64,000 bases of DNA, taken from the NCBI GenBank assembly GCA_036389255.1, contig DASVQI010000024.1, positions 124,001-188,000 of the forward strand. The letters are read 5' to 3'. The DNA is from JACVRN01 sp036389255. Lineage in GTDB: Bacteria; Acidobacteriota; Blastocatellia; Pyrinomonadales; Pyrinomonadaceae. Shown here piece by piece: positions 1-8,367 of this stretch. Numbering within the stretch: the first letter of the stretch is position 1; each line of letters begins with the position of its first letter. A program made the translations under genes and the position numbers. The notes beneath the pieces are model-generated. The model was not told the origin of the DNA and did no database searches. It was given only the letters and a program-made list of their open reading frames with translations.

Positions 1-209
1 CCGTGCCAAACCAGCACGGGACTTCATTGAATCTGAAGTTTACGGGGCCTCATGAAGCTTCTCTATTCTTAAGGCCGGGCCGAGCTGTTTAGCGGATTAT
101 TTTTCGTGGCCGCAAGTTGCCTTAACTCACCACGTTTTCACTCACGCCGCTTATACGCCGCAAAAGTCTAACTGTCAAGCTGTAATTCGTTACTTCAGAC
201 AACGCGCAG
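1..209. other. Gene-free left edge with short hairpin
   Basis: No coding sequence is recognisable here. Positions 1-19 form a 6-bp hairpin (CCGTGC/GCACGG, 7-nt loop) that could be the terminator of a gene ending left of the window; no T-run follows it. The rest is the 3' flank of the minus-strand mutM gene. Confidence 0.4.
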
Positions 210-1043
210 TCAGCCTCGCTGGCAGCGCGGGCAAAAGTATGTAGAGCGCCCTCCCTGTACTTCGCGGCGAATCTTCGCGCTGCATTTCACGCACGGCTCG
301 TCCTCGCGGTCATAAACGCGCCAGCGCCCGCCCGTCCCGCCGCCGAAATAGCTCCCGCCGATATTTTCCGGGTCAATCTTTCGCCGCGAGCCGTTTTGAA
401 TCGCTTCTTCAAGCACGCTAAGTATTGCCCTGTGCAGCGCGGGCACTCTGCGCGCGGACAAGGCGGCAGCCGACTGAAAAGGGTTTATGCGCGCCAGAAA
501 CAGAGCCTCCGCCGCGTAAATGTTTCCGAGCCCCGTGACCCTTCGCTGGTCAAGCAGCGTCTCCTTCAGTGTGCGGCGCGAGCGCTGCAATGCTTCGTGC
601 AGATAGCGGTGCGTGAACTCTTCCGAGAAAGGCTCAGGGGCAAGTGAGCTTAGCTCCTTCGTTTGCGATAACTCGTCGGCTCGCACCAGCTTCATCATGG
701 CGAAGTGTCTCTGGTCTGTGAAGGCAAGCACTTCGCGGTTGTCCAGATGAAAGAGCGCATGCGTGTGCTTCGGAAGCTCCGACCCGTGCGGCAGGAGAAG
801 AAAGCTTCCGGTCATTCTAAGGTGCGTGATGAGGACTAGCGAGGACGAGAGATGAATCAGAATGTGCTTTCCGCGACGGTCTACCCGCTCGACGCGCTTG
901 CTCTTCAGAAGTCTGGAGAAATCTTCCGGCGTTGTAGCGGGCGCAAGCCCCGGTCGTATCAGGCTGGCGGACACGATGCGCCTGCCTCTTAAAAACTTAC
1001 CGAGCGCTCGCGCAACTAGTTCGACTTCGGGAAGCTCAGGCAT
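210..1043 (-). CDS. mutM: Formamidopyrimidine-DNA glycosylase (Fpg/MutM)
   Basis: Base-excision repair enzyme that removes 8-oxoguanine and other oxidised purines and nicks the strand by beta/delta-elimination. The 277-residue protein has the family length. It begins MPELPEVE, giving the catalytic Pro after Met removal and the catalytic Glu. The conserved Lys lies in DRRGKH, the Asn loop is GLGNIYAAEA, and the C-terminus is a four-Cys zinc finger (CVKC...CPRC). It is transcribed leftward and is the last gene of the minus-strand run; the small-ORF gene upstream is 60 bp away. All key residues are intact. Confidence 0.95.
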   Translation of the reverse strand: MPELPEVELVARALGKFLRGRRIVSASLIRPGLAPATTPEDFSRLLKSKRVERVDRRGKHILIHLSSSLVLITHLRMTGSFLLLPHGSELPKHTHALFHLDNREVLAFTDQRHFAMMKLVRADELSQTKELSSLAPEPFSEEFTHRYLHEALQRSRRTLKETLLDQRRVTGLGNIYAAEALFLARINPFQSAAALSARRVPALHRAILSVLEEAIQNGSRRKIDPENIGGSYFGGGTGGRWRVYDREDEPCVKCSAKIRREVQGGRSTYFCPRCQRG

Positions 1044-1103
1044 AAAAGGGCGGCAGGTCGTGCGTCGGAAAAGAGTAAAGCGAGAGGGTGAGCCCCACGC
1101 GAA

Positions 1104-1187
1104 TCATTTTTTTAGAAACTTCCTGACAGAAATGATAAGCATGATTCCTATGAAAATCAGGAACCCGGAAAAGAGCGCCTCAGCCAT
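1104..1187 (-). CDS. 27-residue single-span membrane peptide
   Basis: Translation from ATG at 1187 gives MAEALFSGFLIFIGIMLIIS followed by VRKFLKK and TGA. This is one hydrophobic helix of about 18 residues with a basic C-terminal tail, consistent with a small inner-membrane protein with its positive end in the cytoplasm. It is preceded by a strong purine-rich ribosome-binding site (AGGGAGAGACG) identical to that of the DUF3309 gene just upstream, and by a TTGACT/TATGCC promoter with 17-nt spacing. I do not recognise the family. The shared leader is the main support that it is a real gene. Confidence 0.6.
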   Translation of the reverse strand: MAEALFSGFLIFIGIMLIISVRKFLKK

Positions 1188-1210
1188 AACCGTCTCTCCC
1201 TAAATCGCAA

Positions 1211-1239
1211 GGCATAAAAGAACCCCGAGCCTGAGTCAA
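1211..1239 (-). promoter_or_regulatory. Sigma70-like promoter of the 27-aa peptide gene
   Basis: On the minus strand TTGACT (1239-1234) is followed after 17 nt by TATGCC (1216-1211), with the ATG at 1187. The -35 and its flank (TTGACTCAGG) recur exactly upstream of the neighbouring DUF3309 gene. Confidence 0.5.
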
Positions 1240-1299
1240 CGCCGAAGACGCCTCTCTTAAGACCCGCCTGTTTCAAACATTAAGAGCAAAAACCCTACT

Positions 1300-1458
1300 T
1301 CATCTAAAATATCCGAGCAGCAGCAGGATAATTACTATCAGCAATATCAATCCCAGAAGGCCGCTAGGATAGTAGCCCCAGCCGCGACTGTACGGCCAGC
1401 TCGGAACTGCTCCCAGAAGCAGCAGAATCAGTACGATTATCAGAATTGTGCCTAACAT
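1300..1458 (-). CDS. DUF3309 small membrane protein
   Basis: The 52-residue product starts MLGTILIIVLILLLLGAVPS, then has the W-P-Y-S-R-G-W-G-Y-Y-P-S-G core and a second hydrophobic helix ending L-G-Y-F-R. This matches the DUF3309 family: two transmembrane helices around a conserved WP.S..WGY.PSG loop. The function of the family is not established. The RBS AGGGAGAGACG sits at ideal distance. The gene lies between the phosphohexomutase (upstream) and the 27-residue peptide and shares leader elements with the latter, suggesting coordinated expression. Confidence 0.85.
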   Translation of the reverse strand: MLGTILIIVLILLLLGAVPSWPYSRGWGYYPSGLLGLILLIVIILLLLGYFR

Positions 1459-1546
1459 TTCGTCTCTCCCTTCGAATAAAGAGTCGAACCGTTTTCGGCT
1501 TTAACCCGGCCAAGCCGAACTACCTCTGTTTTCCGCTTGCGCCTAA

Positions 1547-1575
1547 AGGGTATGCCGGGCTGAATCCTGAGTCAA
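1547..1575 (-). promoter_or_regulatory. Candidate promoter of the DUF3309 gene
   Basis: Minus-strand TTGACT (1575-1570) and TACCCT (1552-1547) are 17 nt apart. The -10 is weak, but the -35 flank TTGACTCAGG is the same as upstream of the 27-residue peptide. The leader to the ATG at 1458 would be about 85 nt. Confidence 0.35.
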
Positions 1576-1593
1576 TAGAAATAGTTGAGCAAT

Positions 1594-3054
1594 TCAGGAA
1601 TTGGAAGTCGCCCACCGCTCGCCTTCGCTGAGCAGCATCTCGGTCTTTTCGGGAGAGGTCGCCTCTGTGTAAACGCGCAGGACTGGCTCTGTGCCTGACT
1701 GGCGGAAGAGAAGCCACGACTCGTCTTCAAAAAGAAGCTTTGTGCCGTCGAGCCGCTCAACGCCCGCCACCACTTGACCGGCAATTTGTGAAGGCGGCTT
1801 CGCGGCCATCTCTTCAACGAGCGCGAGGCCGCGCTCTACAGGCATGTGCAGGTCGCTGCGGTTAAAGTAGAACTCGCCAAACTCCCTGTGCATGTCGCGC
1901 ACCATCTCCGAGGGAGGCTTGCCCGCAGTGACTACGGCTTCCAGAAAGAGAAGGCTGTTGAGTATGCCGTCGCGCTCCGGTATGTGCCCGGCGACGCCTA
2001 TGCCTCCGGACTCTTCCGCCCCCAGCAGAATATTTTCGCGCAGCATGAGGTCTGCGACGTACTTGAAGCCTATGGGCGTTTCAAAGAGCGGAAGACCGAG
2101 CGATTGGCAGATGCGCTTCGTCAGCACGCTCTGGGAGAAGGTGCGTACGACGCCGCCGCCCATCCCTCGTACGCGCGCCAGATGAAGGAGTATAAGCGGC
2201 ACTACTTCGTGCATCGTCATCGTTTGCCCGCGCTCGTTGACAGCGCCGACCCTGTCCGCGTCCCCGTCTGTGGCGAGCCCCAGTTGAGCGCCAATCTCCG
2301 TGACGCGTGCTTTCAGGGGAGAGAGGTTGCGGTCAATCGGCTCCGGATTGACGCCGCCGAAAAAGGCGTCACGCCCGGCTCGTATAGTCTCTGCCGCTAG
2401 CTTGCCACCCTGAAGAAAGCTCTCTACCCATCGCGCCCCAGACCCGTGCATGGAATCTACAACCACACGTAGGCCGGAAGCCCTGACTCGCTCCAAGTCA
2501 ACGTAGGATGCTATCTGCGCTCTGTAGCTCGCGGCGCACTCCTCATAAAAGGCGCTCGCGTCGGATAACGAAACTCCCACGCGCTTGACCGGCTCGGCGT
2601 CAAGAAGAGATTCGACGGCAGACGTAGTCTCGCCAGTAGCGCTTCCACCCCACGGCGCTTTGATTTTGAAGCCGTTGAACTCCGGCGGATTGTGCGAAGC
2701 CGTGATGACGACTCCGCCCAGAGCGCCCCGTTCGCGCACGGCCCAAGAGACAAGCGGCGTCGGAACAGTCTCGGGAAAGAGCGCCACGTTCAGGCCGTTG
2801 CCAGCCAGCACTTCCGCAACTCTCGCGGCGAAATGCTCCGATAGAAAACGCCTGTCGTAACCGACAATGACAAGAGACGCAGCGCCGCTTACGCCCTTGT
2901 CAGGGGCAGGGTTGTTTTCCGGCTGCTGTTTGAGAAAGCTGGCGTAGGCTTGTGCGACCCGCTCAAGGTTGAAGAAGGTGAAGCCTTCGGCCATGACCGC
3001 GCGCCAGCCGTCCGTCCCGAAGCGTATCTGTGCCGGATTGTTCGGCGCGCTCAC
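1594..3054 (-). CDS. Phosphoglucomutase/phosphomannomutase
   Basis: Alpha-D-phosphohexomutase interconverting hexose 1- and 6-phosphates for sugar-nucleotide and polysaccharide synthesis. In the 486-residue protein the phosphoserine loop is TASHNPPEFNG, the Mg-binding loop is DGDADR, the sugar-binding loop is GAEESGG and the phosphate-binding loop is RQSGTEP, so all four domains are present. It starts at GTG inside the stop of the upstream nucleotidyltransferase gene (GTGA overlap), implying translational coupling. Glucose versus mannose specificity cannot be told from the motifs. Confidence 0.92.
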   Translation of the reverse strand: MSAPNNPAQIRFGTDGWRAVMAEGFTFFNLERVAQAYASFLKQQPENNPAPDKGVSGAASLVIVGYDRRFLSEHFAARVAEVLAGNGLNVALFPETVPTPLVSWAVRERGALGGVVITASHNPPEFNGFKIKAPWGGSATGETTSAVESLLDAEPVKRVGVSLSDASAFYEECAASYRAQIASYVDLERVRASGLRVVVDSMHGSGARWVESFLQGGKLAAETIRAGRDAFFGGVNPEPIDRNLSPLKARVTEIGAQLGLATDGDADRVGAVNERGQTMTMHEVVPLILLHLARVRGMGGGVVRTFSQSVLTKRICQSLGLPLFETPIGFKYVADLMLRENILLGAEESGGIGVAGHIPERDGILNSLLFLEAVVTAGKPPSEMVRDMHREFGEFYFNRSDLHMPVERGLALVEEMAAKPPSQIAGQVVAGVERLDGTKLLFEDESWLLFRQSGTEPVLRVYTEATSPEKTEMLLSEGERWATSNS

Positions 3055-4100
3055 TCGTGCGAGCCTCCGGTATGCGAGTAGTCCGTGATGGAAGTCTTAT
3101 CGCCAAGCACAGCGCCCGCGTCTACCTGAGCCGAGCGCCCTATGTGACAGCCGCGCCCTGTGATGGCTCCGAAGACCTGCGCGTTTGCGCCTACGCGAGT
3201 GTGCGGCCAGAGGATGGAGTTCTCCACGCGCGCCTTCTCCTCTATATAGCAGCCGGGGCCTATGACGCTGTTGATGACGACTGCGCCGGGCTTTATAAAG
3301 CAGTCGTCGCCTATCATCGAAAGCTCGTCAATCTCTGCCGCAGTCGCTGAGTCGAAATTTCCCCGACGCTCCTTCAGATGAATGCGGCCCACACGGCTCG
3401 CCATCAAGTCCATGTGAGCTTGCAGGTATCGCTCGGGCGTGCCAATGTCAATCCAGTAGGTTCGCTGCGGGATGTGAGCGAAGAACTTCTCGCCGCTCTC
3501 AAGAAGCTTCGGGAAAAGGCCATACTCGAATGAGTGATTCTCGCCCGCAGGGATAAAGTCCAGCACCTTCGGCTCAAGAATGTAGGTGCCAGCGTTGATG
3601 GTGTTGACGGTTATCTCTTCGGCCTTTGGCTTCTCAAGAAAGCGAAGCACGCTCCCGTCCTCTTTCGTCTCTACAAGGCCGTAGGCCGTGGGATTATCCA
3701 CTGGCGTCAGCACTATGGTAGCGGTCGCGCCGCGTTGGTTGTGCTCGCGTATGACAGCCTTGAGGTCAAGGTCTGTGAGAATGTCGCCGTTGAAGACCAC
3801 GGTCGGCTCTCGTATCAGGTCTTCCGCGTACTTGTAAGCTCCGGCCGTGCCCATAGGCTGCGGCTCAACCGTGTACTTGAGATTGACGCCGTAGTCGCTT
3901 CCGTCACCGAGTAGCTGTTCTATCTTGTGCGGCTGGTACGAGAGCGAGAGCGTGATGTCCTTTATGCCTGCGCGCTTCAGTGTGTCAATCTGGTAGAGCA
4001 GGAAAGGACGATTGCAGATTGGAACAATCGGTTTAGGGGTGTAAACCGTGAGCGGCCTGAGCCGCGTCCCCTTACCGCCCGCTAGAATTAGTGCCTGCAT
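3051..4100 (-). CDS. Sugar-1-phosphate nucleotidyltransferase (GMPP/RmlA-like)
   Basis: Transfers NMP from NTP to a sugar 1-phosphate. The 349-residue protein opens with the pyrophosphorylase signature GGKGTRLRPLT...PKP, has the metal-binding FNGDILTD and sugar-contacting FLEKPK motifs, and ends in a left-handed beta-helix of hexapeptide repeats (about residues 240-345), as in mannose-1-phosphate guanylyltransferases and some glucose-1-phosphate enzymes. Coupling to the mutase implies a two-step route from hexose 6-phosphate to NDP-hexose. The base is not determinable from sequence alone. Confidence 0.88.
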   Translation of the reverse strand: MQALILAGGKGTRLRPLTVYTPKPIVPICNRPFLLYQIDTLKRAGIKDITLSLSYQPHKIEQLLGDGSDYGVNLKYTVEPQPMGTAGAYKYAEDLIREPTVVFNGDILTDLDLKAVIREHNQRGATATIVLTPVDNPTAYGLVETKEDGSVLRFLEKPKAEEITVNTINAGTYILEPKVLDFIPAGENHSFEYGLFPKLLESGEKFFAHIPQRTYWIDIGTPERYLQAHMDLMASRVGRIHLKERRGNFDSATAAEIDELSMIGDDCFIKPGAVVINSVIGPGCYIEEKARVENSILWPHTRVGANAQVFGAITGRGCHIGRSAQVDAGAVLGDKTSITDYSHTGGSHE

Positions 4101-4236
4101 GATTATTCAGGATTAAGTGTTTAAGCGTTCAAAATCAATGAAGTCTAACACTCACTCGCGCGCCATATCAAACGAGGCATTCTACGCCCAGAGTCGGTTG
4201 CTTGACACCCTTTGATGCCAACGTATAATCAAACGA

Positions 4237-4287
4237 GTAAATAGTGAATAGACGAATCGCTTTTTCTATCTACTATTCATCATTCAC
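4237..4287. repeat. 7-nt-unit palindromic repeat A
   Basis: Left arm 4237-4251 (GTAAATAGTGAATAG) and right arm 4266-4287 (CTATCTACTATTCATCATTC and one more AC) are imperfect inverted copies, each made of roughly 7-nt units of the TAGTGAA/CTATTCA type. It lies between the divergent nucleotidyltransferase and thiolase genes, ending 27 bp before the thiolase ATG, so it would sit in that leader. It is the same flavour as the element at 10290-10360. Confidence 0.6.
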
Positions 4288-4314
4288 TTTCTTCTTTTCA
4301 CAGGAGCAGTTGTC

Positions 4315-5502
4315 ATGAGCGAGATAAGGGAAGCCGTCATCATCAGCGCCGTGCGTACGCCCACGGGTAAATTTCAGGGCGCGCTCAAGGGCTTCAAAGC
4401 TACGGAGCTTGGCGCGATGGTCGTGCGCGAAGCCGTCGCGCGCGCGGGCGTTCAGCCCGAAGACGTAGATGAAGTGATTATGGGCTGCGTCATACAGGCT
4501 GGCCTTGGACAGAATCCAGCGCGGCAGGCCGCGCTCAAGGGCGGCATCCCCTTCGGCGTCTCAGCCGTGACGATTAATAAAGTCTGCGGCTCAGGGTTGA
4601 AGGCCGTGATGATGGCCGCGCAGGGCATACAGCTTGGCGATTCCGAAGTCGTCGTGGCCGGCGGCATGGAGTCCATGTCGAACGCTCCTTACATCATCCC
4701 GAACGCGCGAGAAGGCTATCGTCTTGGCAACGGCGTGCTCGTGGACGCCATGATTCACGACGGGCTCTGGTGCGCCTTTGAGAACTATCACATGGGCAAC
4801 ACGGGCGAGGTCGTGGCAGACCGCTACGGCGTGACCAGGGCGGAGCAGGACGAGTACTCGCTCAATTCTCATCGCAAGGCTGCTGCGGCAATCAAGGACG
4901 GAAGATTCAAAGACGAAATCCTTGCGGTAGAGATTCCGCAGAAGAAGGGCGCAGCCGTCCTCTTTGACACCGACGAGGCCGTGCGCATGGATGCTTCAAT
5001 CGAAGCATTGTCGAAACTGAAGCCCGCTTTCAAAGAGGGCGGTACTGTGACGGCCGGAAATGCTCCGGGCGTCAACGACGGCGCTTCCGCTCTGGTCGTC
5101 ACATCGCTGGAGCGCGCGCGGGAGATGAACGTCGAGCCTATGGCCAGAATCGCGGCGCAGGCCACGTCCGGCATCCAGCCGGAGCTTGTCATGATGGCTC
5201 CCGTCGAGGCCATTCGCCGCGTGCTCAAGAAGGCCGGGTGGACGCTCGATGAGGTTGACCTGATTGAGCTGAACGAAGCCTTCTCCGTACAGGCCATCGC
5301 GATTATGAGAGAGCTTGAGCTTGACCCGAAGAAGGTGAACGTCAACGGCGGCGCGGTCGCGCTGGGCCACGCTATAGGCCAGTCCGGCTCGCGCGTCCTG
5401 ACGACGATGCTCTACGAGATGAAGCGTCGCAACGTGCATAGAGGGTTAGCCGCGCTCTGTCTGGGCGGAGGCAACGCCGTGGCGATGGCCGTCGAAAGAT
5501 AA
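4315..5502 (+). CDS. atoB: Acetyl-CoA C-acetyltransferase (thiolase II)
   Basis: Catalyses reversible condensation of two acetyl-CoA to acetoacetyl-CoA, or thiolysis in beta-oxidation. The 395-residue protein has the nucleophilic Cys in NKVCGSG, the GGMESMSNAPY loop, the catalytic His in ALGHAIG and the second Cys in LCLGGGNA. A good RBS (CAGGAG) precedes the ATG. It is followed by a small membrane protein and 3-hydroxybutyryl-CoA dehydrogenase, so the set can make or oxidise 3-hydroxybutyryl-CoA. The biosynthetic versus degradative role is open. Confidence 0.95.
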   Translation: MSEIREAVIISAVRTPTGKFQGALKGFKATELGAMVVREAVARAGVQPEDVDEVIMGCVIQAGLGQNPARQAALKGGIPFGVSAVTINKVCGSGLKAVMMAAQGIQLGDSEVVVAGGMESMSNAPYIIPNAREGYRLGNGVLVDAMIHDGLWCAFENYHMGNTGEVVADRYGVTRAEQDEYSLNSHRKAAAAIKDGRFKDEILAVEIPQKKGAAVLFDTDEAVRMDASIEALSKLKPAFKEGGTVTAGNAPGVNDGASALVVTSLERAREMNVEPMARIAAQATSGIQPELVMMAPVEAIRRVLKKAGWTLDEVDLIELNEAFSVQAIAIMRELELDPKKVNVNGGAVALGHAIGQSGSRVLTTMLYEMKRRNVHRGLAALCLGGGNAVAMAVER

Positions 5503-5530
5503 GAGAAGAGATGTTTGAGGCTATAAAGAA

Positions 5531-6046
5531 ATGACGACCAAAGAAGAGCACAATAAATATCTTGCTTATTCGCATCTGGGCTACGCTGCCTTCCAGCTTC
5601 TGATGATGCTTATGATGATTGTCGTCTCGTTCATCATCTTCGGAAACATCGCCGCAGCCGACACGAGCGACACGTTCCCGGCAGGTTTCGTTGCGCTCAT
5701 ACTGGTAGCCAGCTTCCTCCTTCAGCTAGTCTTCACCGTGCCTTCAATGATAGCCGGGTACGGCTTGTTGAAGAGAAAGCAGTGGGCCAAGACGGCCACT
5801 ATCATCGCGGGCGTGCTCGCCGCCATGAGCTTTCCCATAGGCATAGCGGTCTGCGTTTATACCTTCTGGTTTCTCTTCGGTGAGAACGGCAAGGAGCTTT
5901 ACGAGCGGCCGCAGGCAATGGCCGACGGTCATTCCGGCTTTTATTTGAACGAGCCGCAGGATGATGCCGAGACAATCGGCAGGTGGACAGAGCGCAAGCG
6001 CGAAGAGTACGTGCCGCCCAAAGAGATGCCTAACTGGCGAGACTGA
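5531..6046 (+). CDS. Four-helix membrane protein of unknown function
   Basis: The 171-residue protein shows four hydrophobic helices: about residues 18-40, 50-72, 76-98 and 100-122. The helix pair is joined by a basic LLKRKQWAK turn. A roughly 45-residue charged cytoplasmic tail is rich in Pro and Trp. No catalytic motif is visible. It is tucked between thiolase and hbd with 28 and 8 bp gaps, so it is co-transcribed with them, but nothing in it suggests CoA chemistry. A Met-rich run (MMLMMI) lies in helix 1. Confidence 0.7.
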   Translation: MTTKEEHNKYLAYSHLGYAAFQLLMMLMMIVVSFIIFGNIAAADTSDTFPAGFVALILVASFLLQLVFTVPSMIAGYGLLKRKQWAKTATIIAGVLAAMSFPIGIAVCVYTFWFLFGENGKELYERPQAMADGHSGFYLNEPQDDAETIGRWTERKREEYVPPKEMPNWRD

Positions 6047-6054
6047 CGATTCTT

Positions 6055-6921
6055 TTGAGTGTGGAGCAGAGAGGCTTGAGCGAGACGATTGGGGTCATAG
6101 GCGCGGGAACTATGGGCAACGGCATAGCGCAGGTGTGCGCGCGCGCCGGTTATTCAGTAGTGATGCGCGACGTCAAAGCTGAGTTCCTTGAGCGCGGGCT
6201 GCAAACGATTGATAAGAGCCTGCAACGCGACGTTGACAAGGAGCGGCTCAAGGCGGAAGAGAAGCAGCAGATAATCTCTCGCATCAGAGCCGTCACTGAC
6301 TGGGAAGCGCTGTCGGGCGCAAGCCTCGTTGTCGAAGCCGTCTCCGAAGACTTCAACATCAAATCAGAGGTCTTTCGCAAACTGGACGAGATAACAGGCG
6401 CGGACGCTATTCTGGCCTCGAATACTTCATCCATCTCCATCACTAAAATCGCAGCGCAGACCAAAAGGCCAGACAAAGTCATAGGCATGCACTTCATGAA
6501 TCCCGTGCCTGTCATGAAGCTGGTGGAGATAATTCGCGGGATAGCCACATCGGACGAAACCTACGAGCGCGTGCGAGCTTTGACCGAGCAACTGGGAAAG
6601 ACGCCGCTAGAATGTAACGACTCGCCCGGCTTCGTCTCGAACCGCGTCTTGATGCCCATGATTAATGAAGCCGTCTTCACGCTCTACGAAGGCGTGGCGA
6701 GCAGGGAGAGCATAGACGGCATCATGAAGCTGGGCATGAATCATCCTATGGGGCCGCTCACGCTGGCGGACTTCATCGGCCTTGATGTCTGCCTCGCAAT
6801 CATGAACGTTCTTTACGAAGGCTTAGGCGACCCTAAATATCGTCCCTGCCCGCTCCTGAAGAAATATGTGGACGCGGGCTGGCTCGGCAGAAAGACCGGA
6901 CGCGGGTTCTACGAATATTAG
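6055..6921 (+). CDS. hbd: 3-hydroxybutyryl-CoA dehydrogenase
   Basis: NAD(P)-dependent oxidoreductase interconverting acetoacetyl-CoA and 3-hydroxybutyryl-CoA. The Rossmann motif GVIGAGTMGNG lies near the N-terminus, catalytic-site residues in NTSSIS and HFMNPVPVMKLVEI, and the C-terminal helical domain has the GMNHPMGPLTLADFIGLD signature. The 288-residue length is typical. The start is TTG at 6055 or GTG at 6061, 8-14 bp after the previous stop with no strong RBS, so translation is probably coupled. Its stop codon touches repeat B. Confidence 0.94.
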   Translation: MSVEQRGLSETIGVIGAGTMGNGIAQVCARAGYSVVMRDVKAEFLERGLQTIDKSLQRDVDKERLKAEEKQQIISRIRAVTDWEALSGASLVVEAVSEDFNIKSEVFRKLDEITGADAILASNTSSISITKIAAQTKRPDKVIGMHFMNPVPVMKLVEIIRGIATSDETYERVRALTEQLGKTPLECNDSPGFVSNRVLMPMINEAVFTLYEGVASRESIDGIMKLGMNHPMGPLTLADFIGLDVCLAIMNVLYEGLGDPKYRPCPLLKKYVDAGWLGRKTGRGFYEY

Positions 6922-7010
6922 TCTAGAGAGTCTGTAGAGTCTTGAGAGTCTAGAGAGTCAACTAGATTCTTTCTCTCAGGACTCTACAGACTCTCTGGAC
7001 TCTACGGGCT
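6921..7010. repeat. 9-nt-unit palindromic repeat B
   Basis: The left arm (6921-6961) is four tandem 9-mers of the form TCTNNAGAG; the right arm (6972-7010) carries tandem 9-mers of the form ACTCTNNNG, the complement of the first. Together they make a long imperfect hairpin that begins at the hbd stop codon and ends 11 bp before the next ATG. It is the same family as the element at 12953-13046. Confidence 0.75.
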
Positions 7011-7021
7011 TCTCTTTAGTT

Positions 7022-8263
7022 ATGCAGATTGTTAACTATTATTGCCAGAAATGTCTTGCCGCGAATCCTTTCGGGCAGGAGTTGTGCGCGCGCTGCGGGA
7101 CGCGACTGATGCTGATAGTCGAGCCGCCCACGGGCCGCTTCGAGTCCGACGTGATGACGGCGGGGCCGGAGGAGCATCTGCTTGAGCGCGTGTCGGCGCT
7201 GGAAAACCGCTTGATGCGTATTACCGACCGTCTTGAGCAGAGCCTCAATCTTCTGCTCAGGCAGGCGCGCAACTCCTACTTCGACCACGCGCTGCTGGAA
7301 TCTTTAATCTCGCTTCTGAGCGAAGCTGGCGCGGTAGACCGTGAAAAGCTGGAAGGCTTATGGCACGAGCGCTGCCAGCGAGACTCGGTTGAGCGCGACG
7401 AGATAGAGCGGCGCGACCGCCTCCGCGCAGAGATAGTGGCGAGCTATCAAGGGCCGCAGGCAGAGGACTTCGCGCAGGACGTTGCCGAAGCGATGGAGCT
7501 GCTGACAGAAGGATTGACAGAGCAGGCCATGCAGACGCTGGAGCGCGCAAGCATACAGTCGCCTCAAAATATTCCCTTACTTGCTTTCATAGGAGAATAC
7601 TTCTTCCGCGCCGGGCGCATGGCTCCCGCCCGCAGCTTCCTGCAACGCGCCTTCGACCTGTCACCCGGCGACGACCGCGTCTGCCTGCTTCTGGGGCTTG
7701 CCCTTGGCGACGAGGGCGAGGCCGAAAGCGCCAAGAAGCTTTTGAGCGACGCCGTCAAGCGCGGGGGCGCGTGCTTTGCCGCGCATTACGGGTTGGGCCG
7801 AATCTTTGCGGCTGAAGAGCGCTGGCGCGCAGCCTTGCAGGAGTTCAAGCTGGCGCTGGCCGCGCGTTCCTCGCCGGAAGCTCATTACGTGGTCGGCTGC
7901 GTCTATTACCAGCTAGGCCACGACCGCATGGCTCAGCGCCACCTGCGCAAAGCCCTTGAGATGGATAGTAATTATGCTGCGGCCTTTTACGTGCTGGGAC
8001 TTGTGCTTTTGCGTGCGGGCGAGCGGGCAGAGGCGCGTAGCTGTTTCCAGTCGGCGCGAGAAAAATCTTCGAGCGAGCCGCGCTATGGCGCTGCCGCGCG
8101 CAGTATGCTCAAGACACCCAAGCGAACGGCGCCGCACGCCCCCTTCTTCAATCAGGCGCGCACGCACGGGCGTCGCCTTGTGACATCGGGCGATAAACGG
8201 CTGGCCGAGGCCGTCATCAGCGAGGCGCTCAATTCGTTTCAGCCCGGCGACAAGGAGCAGTAG
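7022..8263 (+). CDS. Zinc-ribbon TPR protein
   Basis: The 413-residue soluble protein starts with a zinc ribbon (YCQKC...LCARCG, residues 8-26), then a coiled-coil-like stretch (about 60-85), a helical region, and at least four to five tetratricopeptide repeats between about 160 and 345 (for example AARSFLQRAFDLSPGDD and MAQRHLRKALEMDSNYA). TPRs mediate protein-protein contacts; no enzymatic motif is seen. It lies just before the fab-type operon and just after hbd, separated from hbd by repeat B. No specific partner can be named. Confidence 0.8.
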   Translation: MQIVNYYCQKCLAANPFGQELCARCGTRLMLIVEPPTGRFESDVMTAGPEEHLLERVSALENRLMRITDRLEQSLNLLLRQARNSYFDHALLESLISLLSEAGAVDREKLEGLWHERCQRDSVERDEIERRDRLRAEIVASYQGPQAEDFAQDVAEAMELLTEGLTEQAMQTLERASIQSPQNIPLLAFIGEYFFRAGRMAPARSFLQRAFDLSPGDDRVCLLLGLALGDEGEAESAKKLLSDAVKRGGACFAAHYGLGRIFAAEERWRAALQEFKLALAARSSPEAHYVVGCVYYQLGHDRMAQRHLRKALEMDSNYAAAFYVLGLVLLRAGERAEARSCFQSAREKSSSEPRYGAAARSMLKTPKRTAPHAPFFNQARTHGRRLVTSGDKRLAEAVISEALNSFQPGDKEQ

Positions 8264-8282
8264 AAGAGGCTTCCTGCTCAAG

Positions 8283-8310
8283 TTGACACAAGCGCGCAAG
8301 TCGCTATAAT
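8283..8310 (+). promoter_or_regulatory. Consensus sigma70 promoter for yceD-rpmF-plsX operon
   Basis: TTGACA (8283-8288) and TATAAT (8305-8310) are both perfect consensus hexamers with a 16-nt spacer. Transcription should start near 8317, giving a leader of about 50 nt before the GTG at 8368. Confidence 0.85.
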
Positions 8311-8322
8311 ACAACCTTTTGT

Positions 8323-8343
8323 GCGCTTGTTGCTCGCAAGCGC
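8323..8343 (+). promoter_or_regulatory. Leader hairpin upstream of yceD
   Basis: GCGCTTG (8323-8329) and CAAGCGC (8337-8343) pair perfectly over a 7-nt loop, immediately after the predicted start site. There is no T-run, so it is not an intrinsic terminator. It could stabilise the transcript or bind a regulator; inference only. Confidence 0.4.
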
Positions 8344-8367
8344 CATAAGCATCAAGGCGGGTGAATC

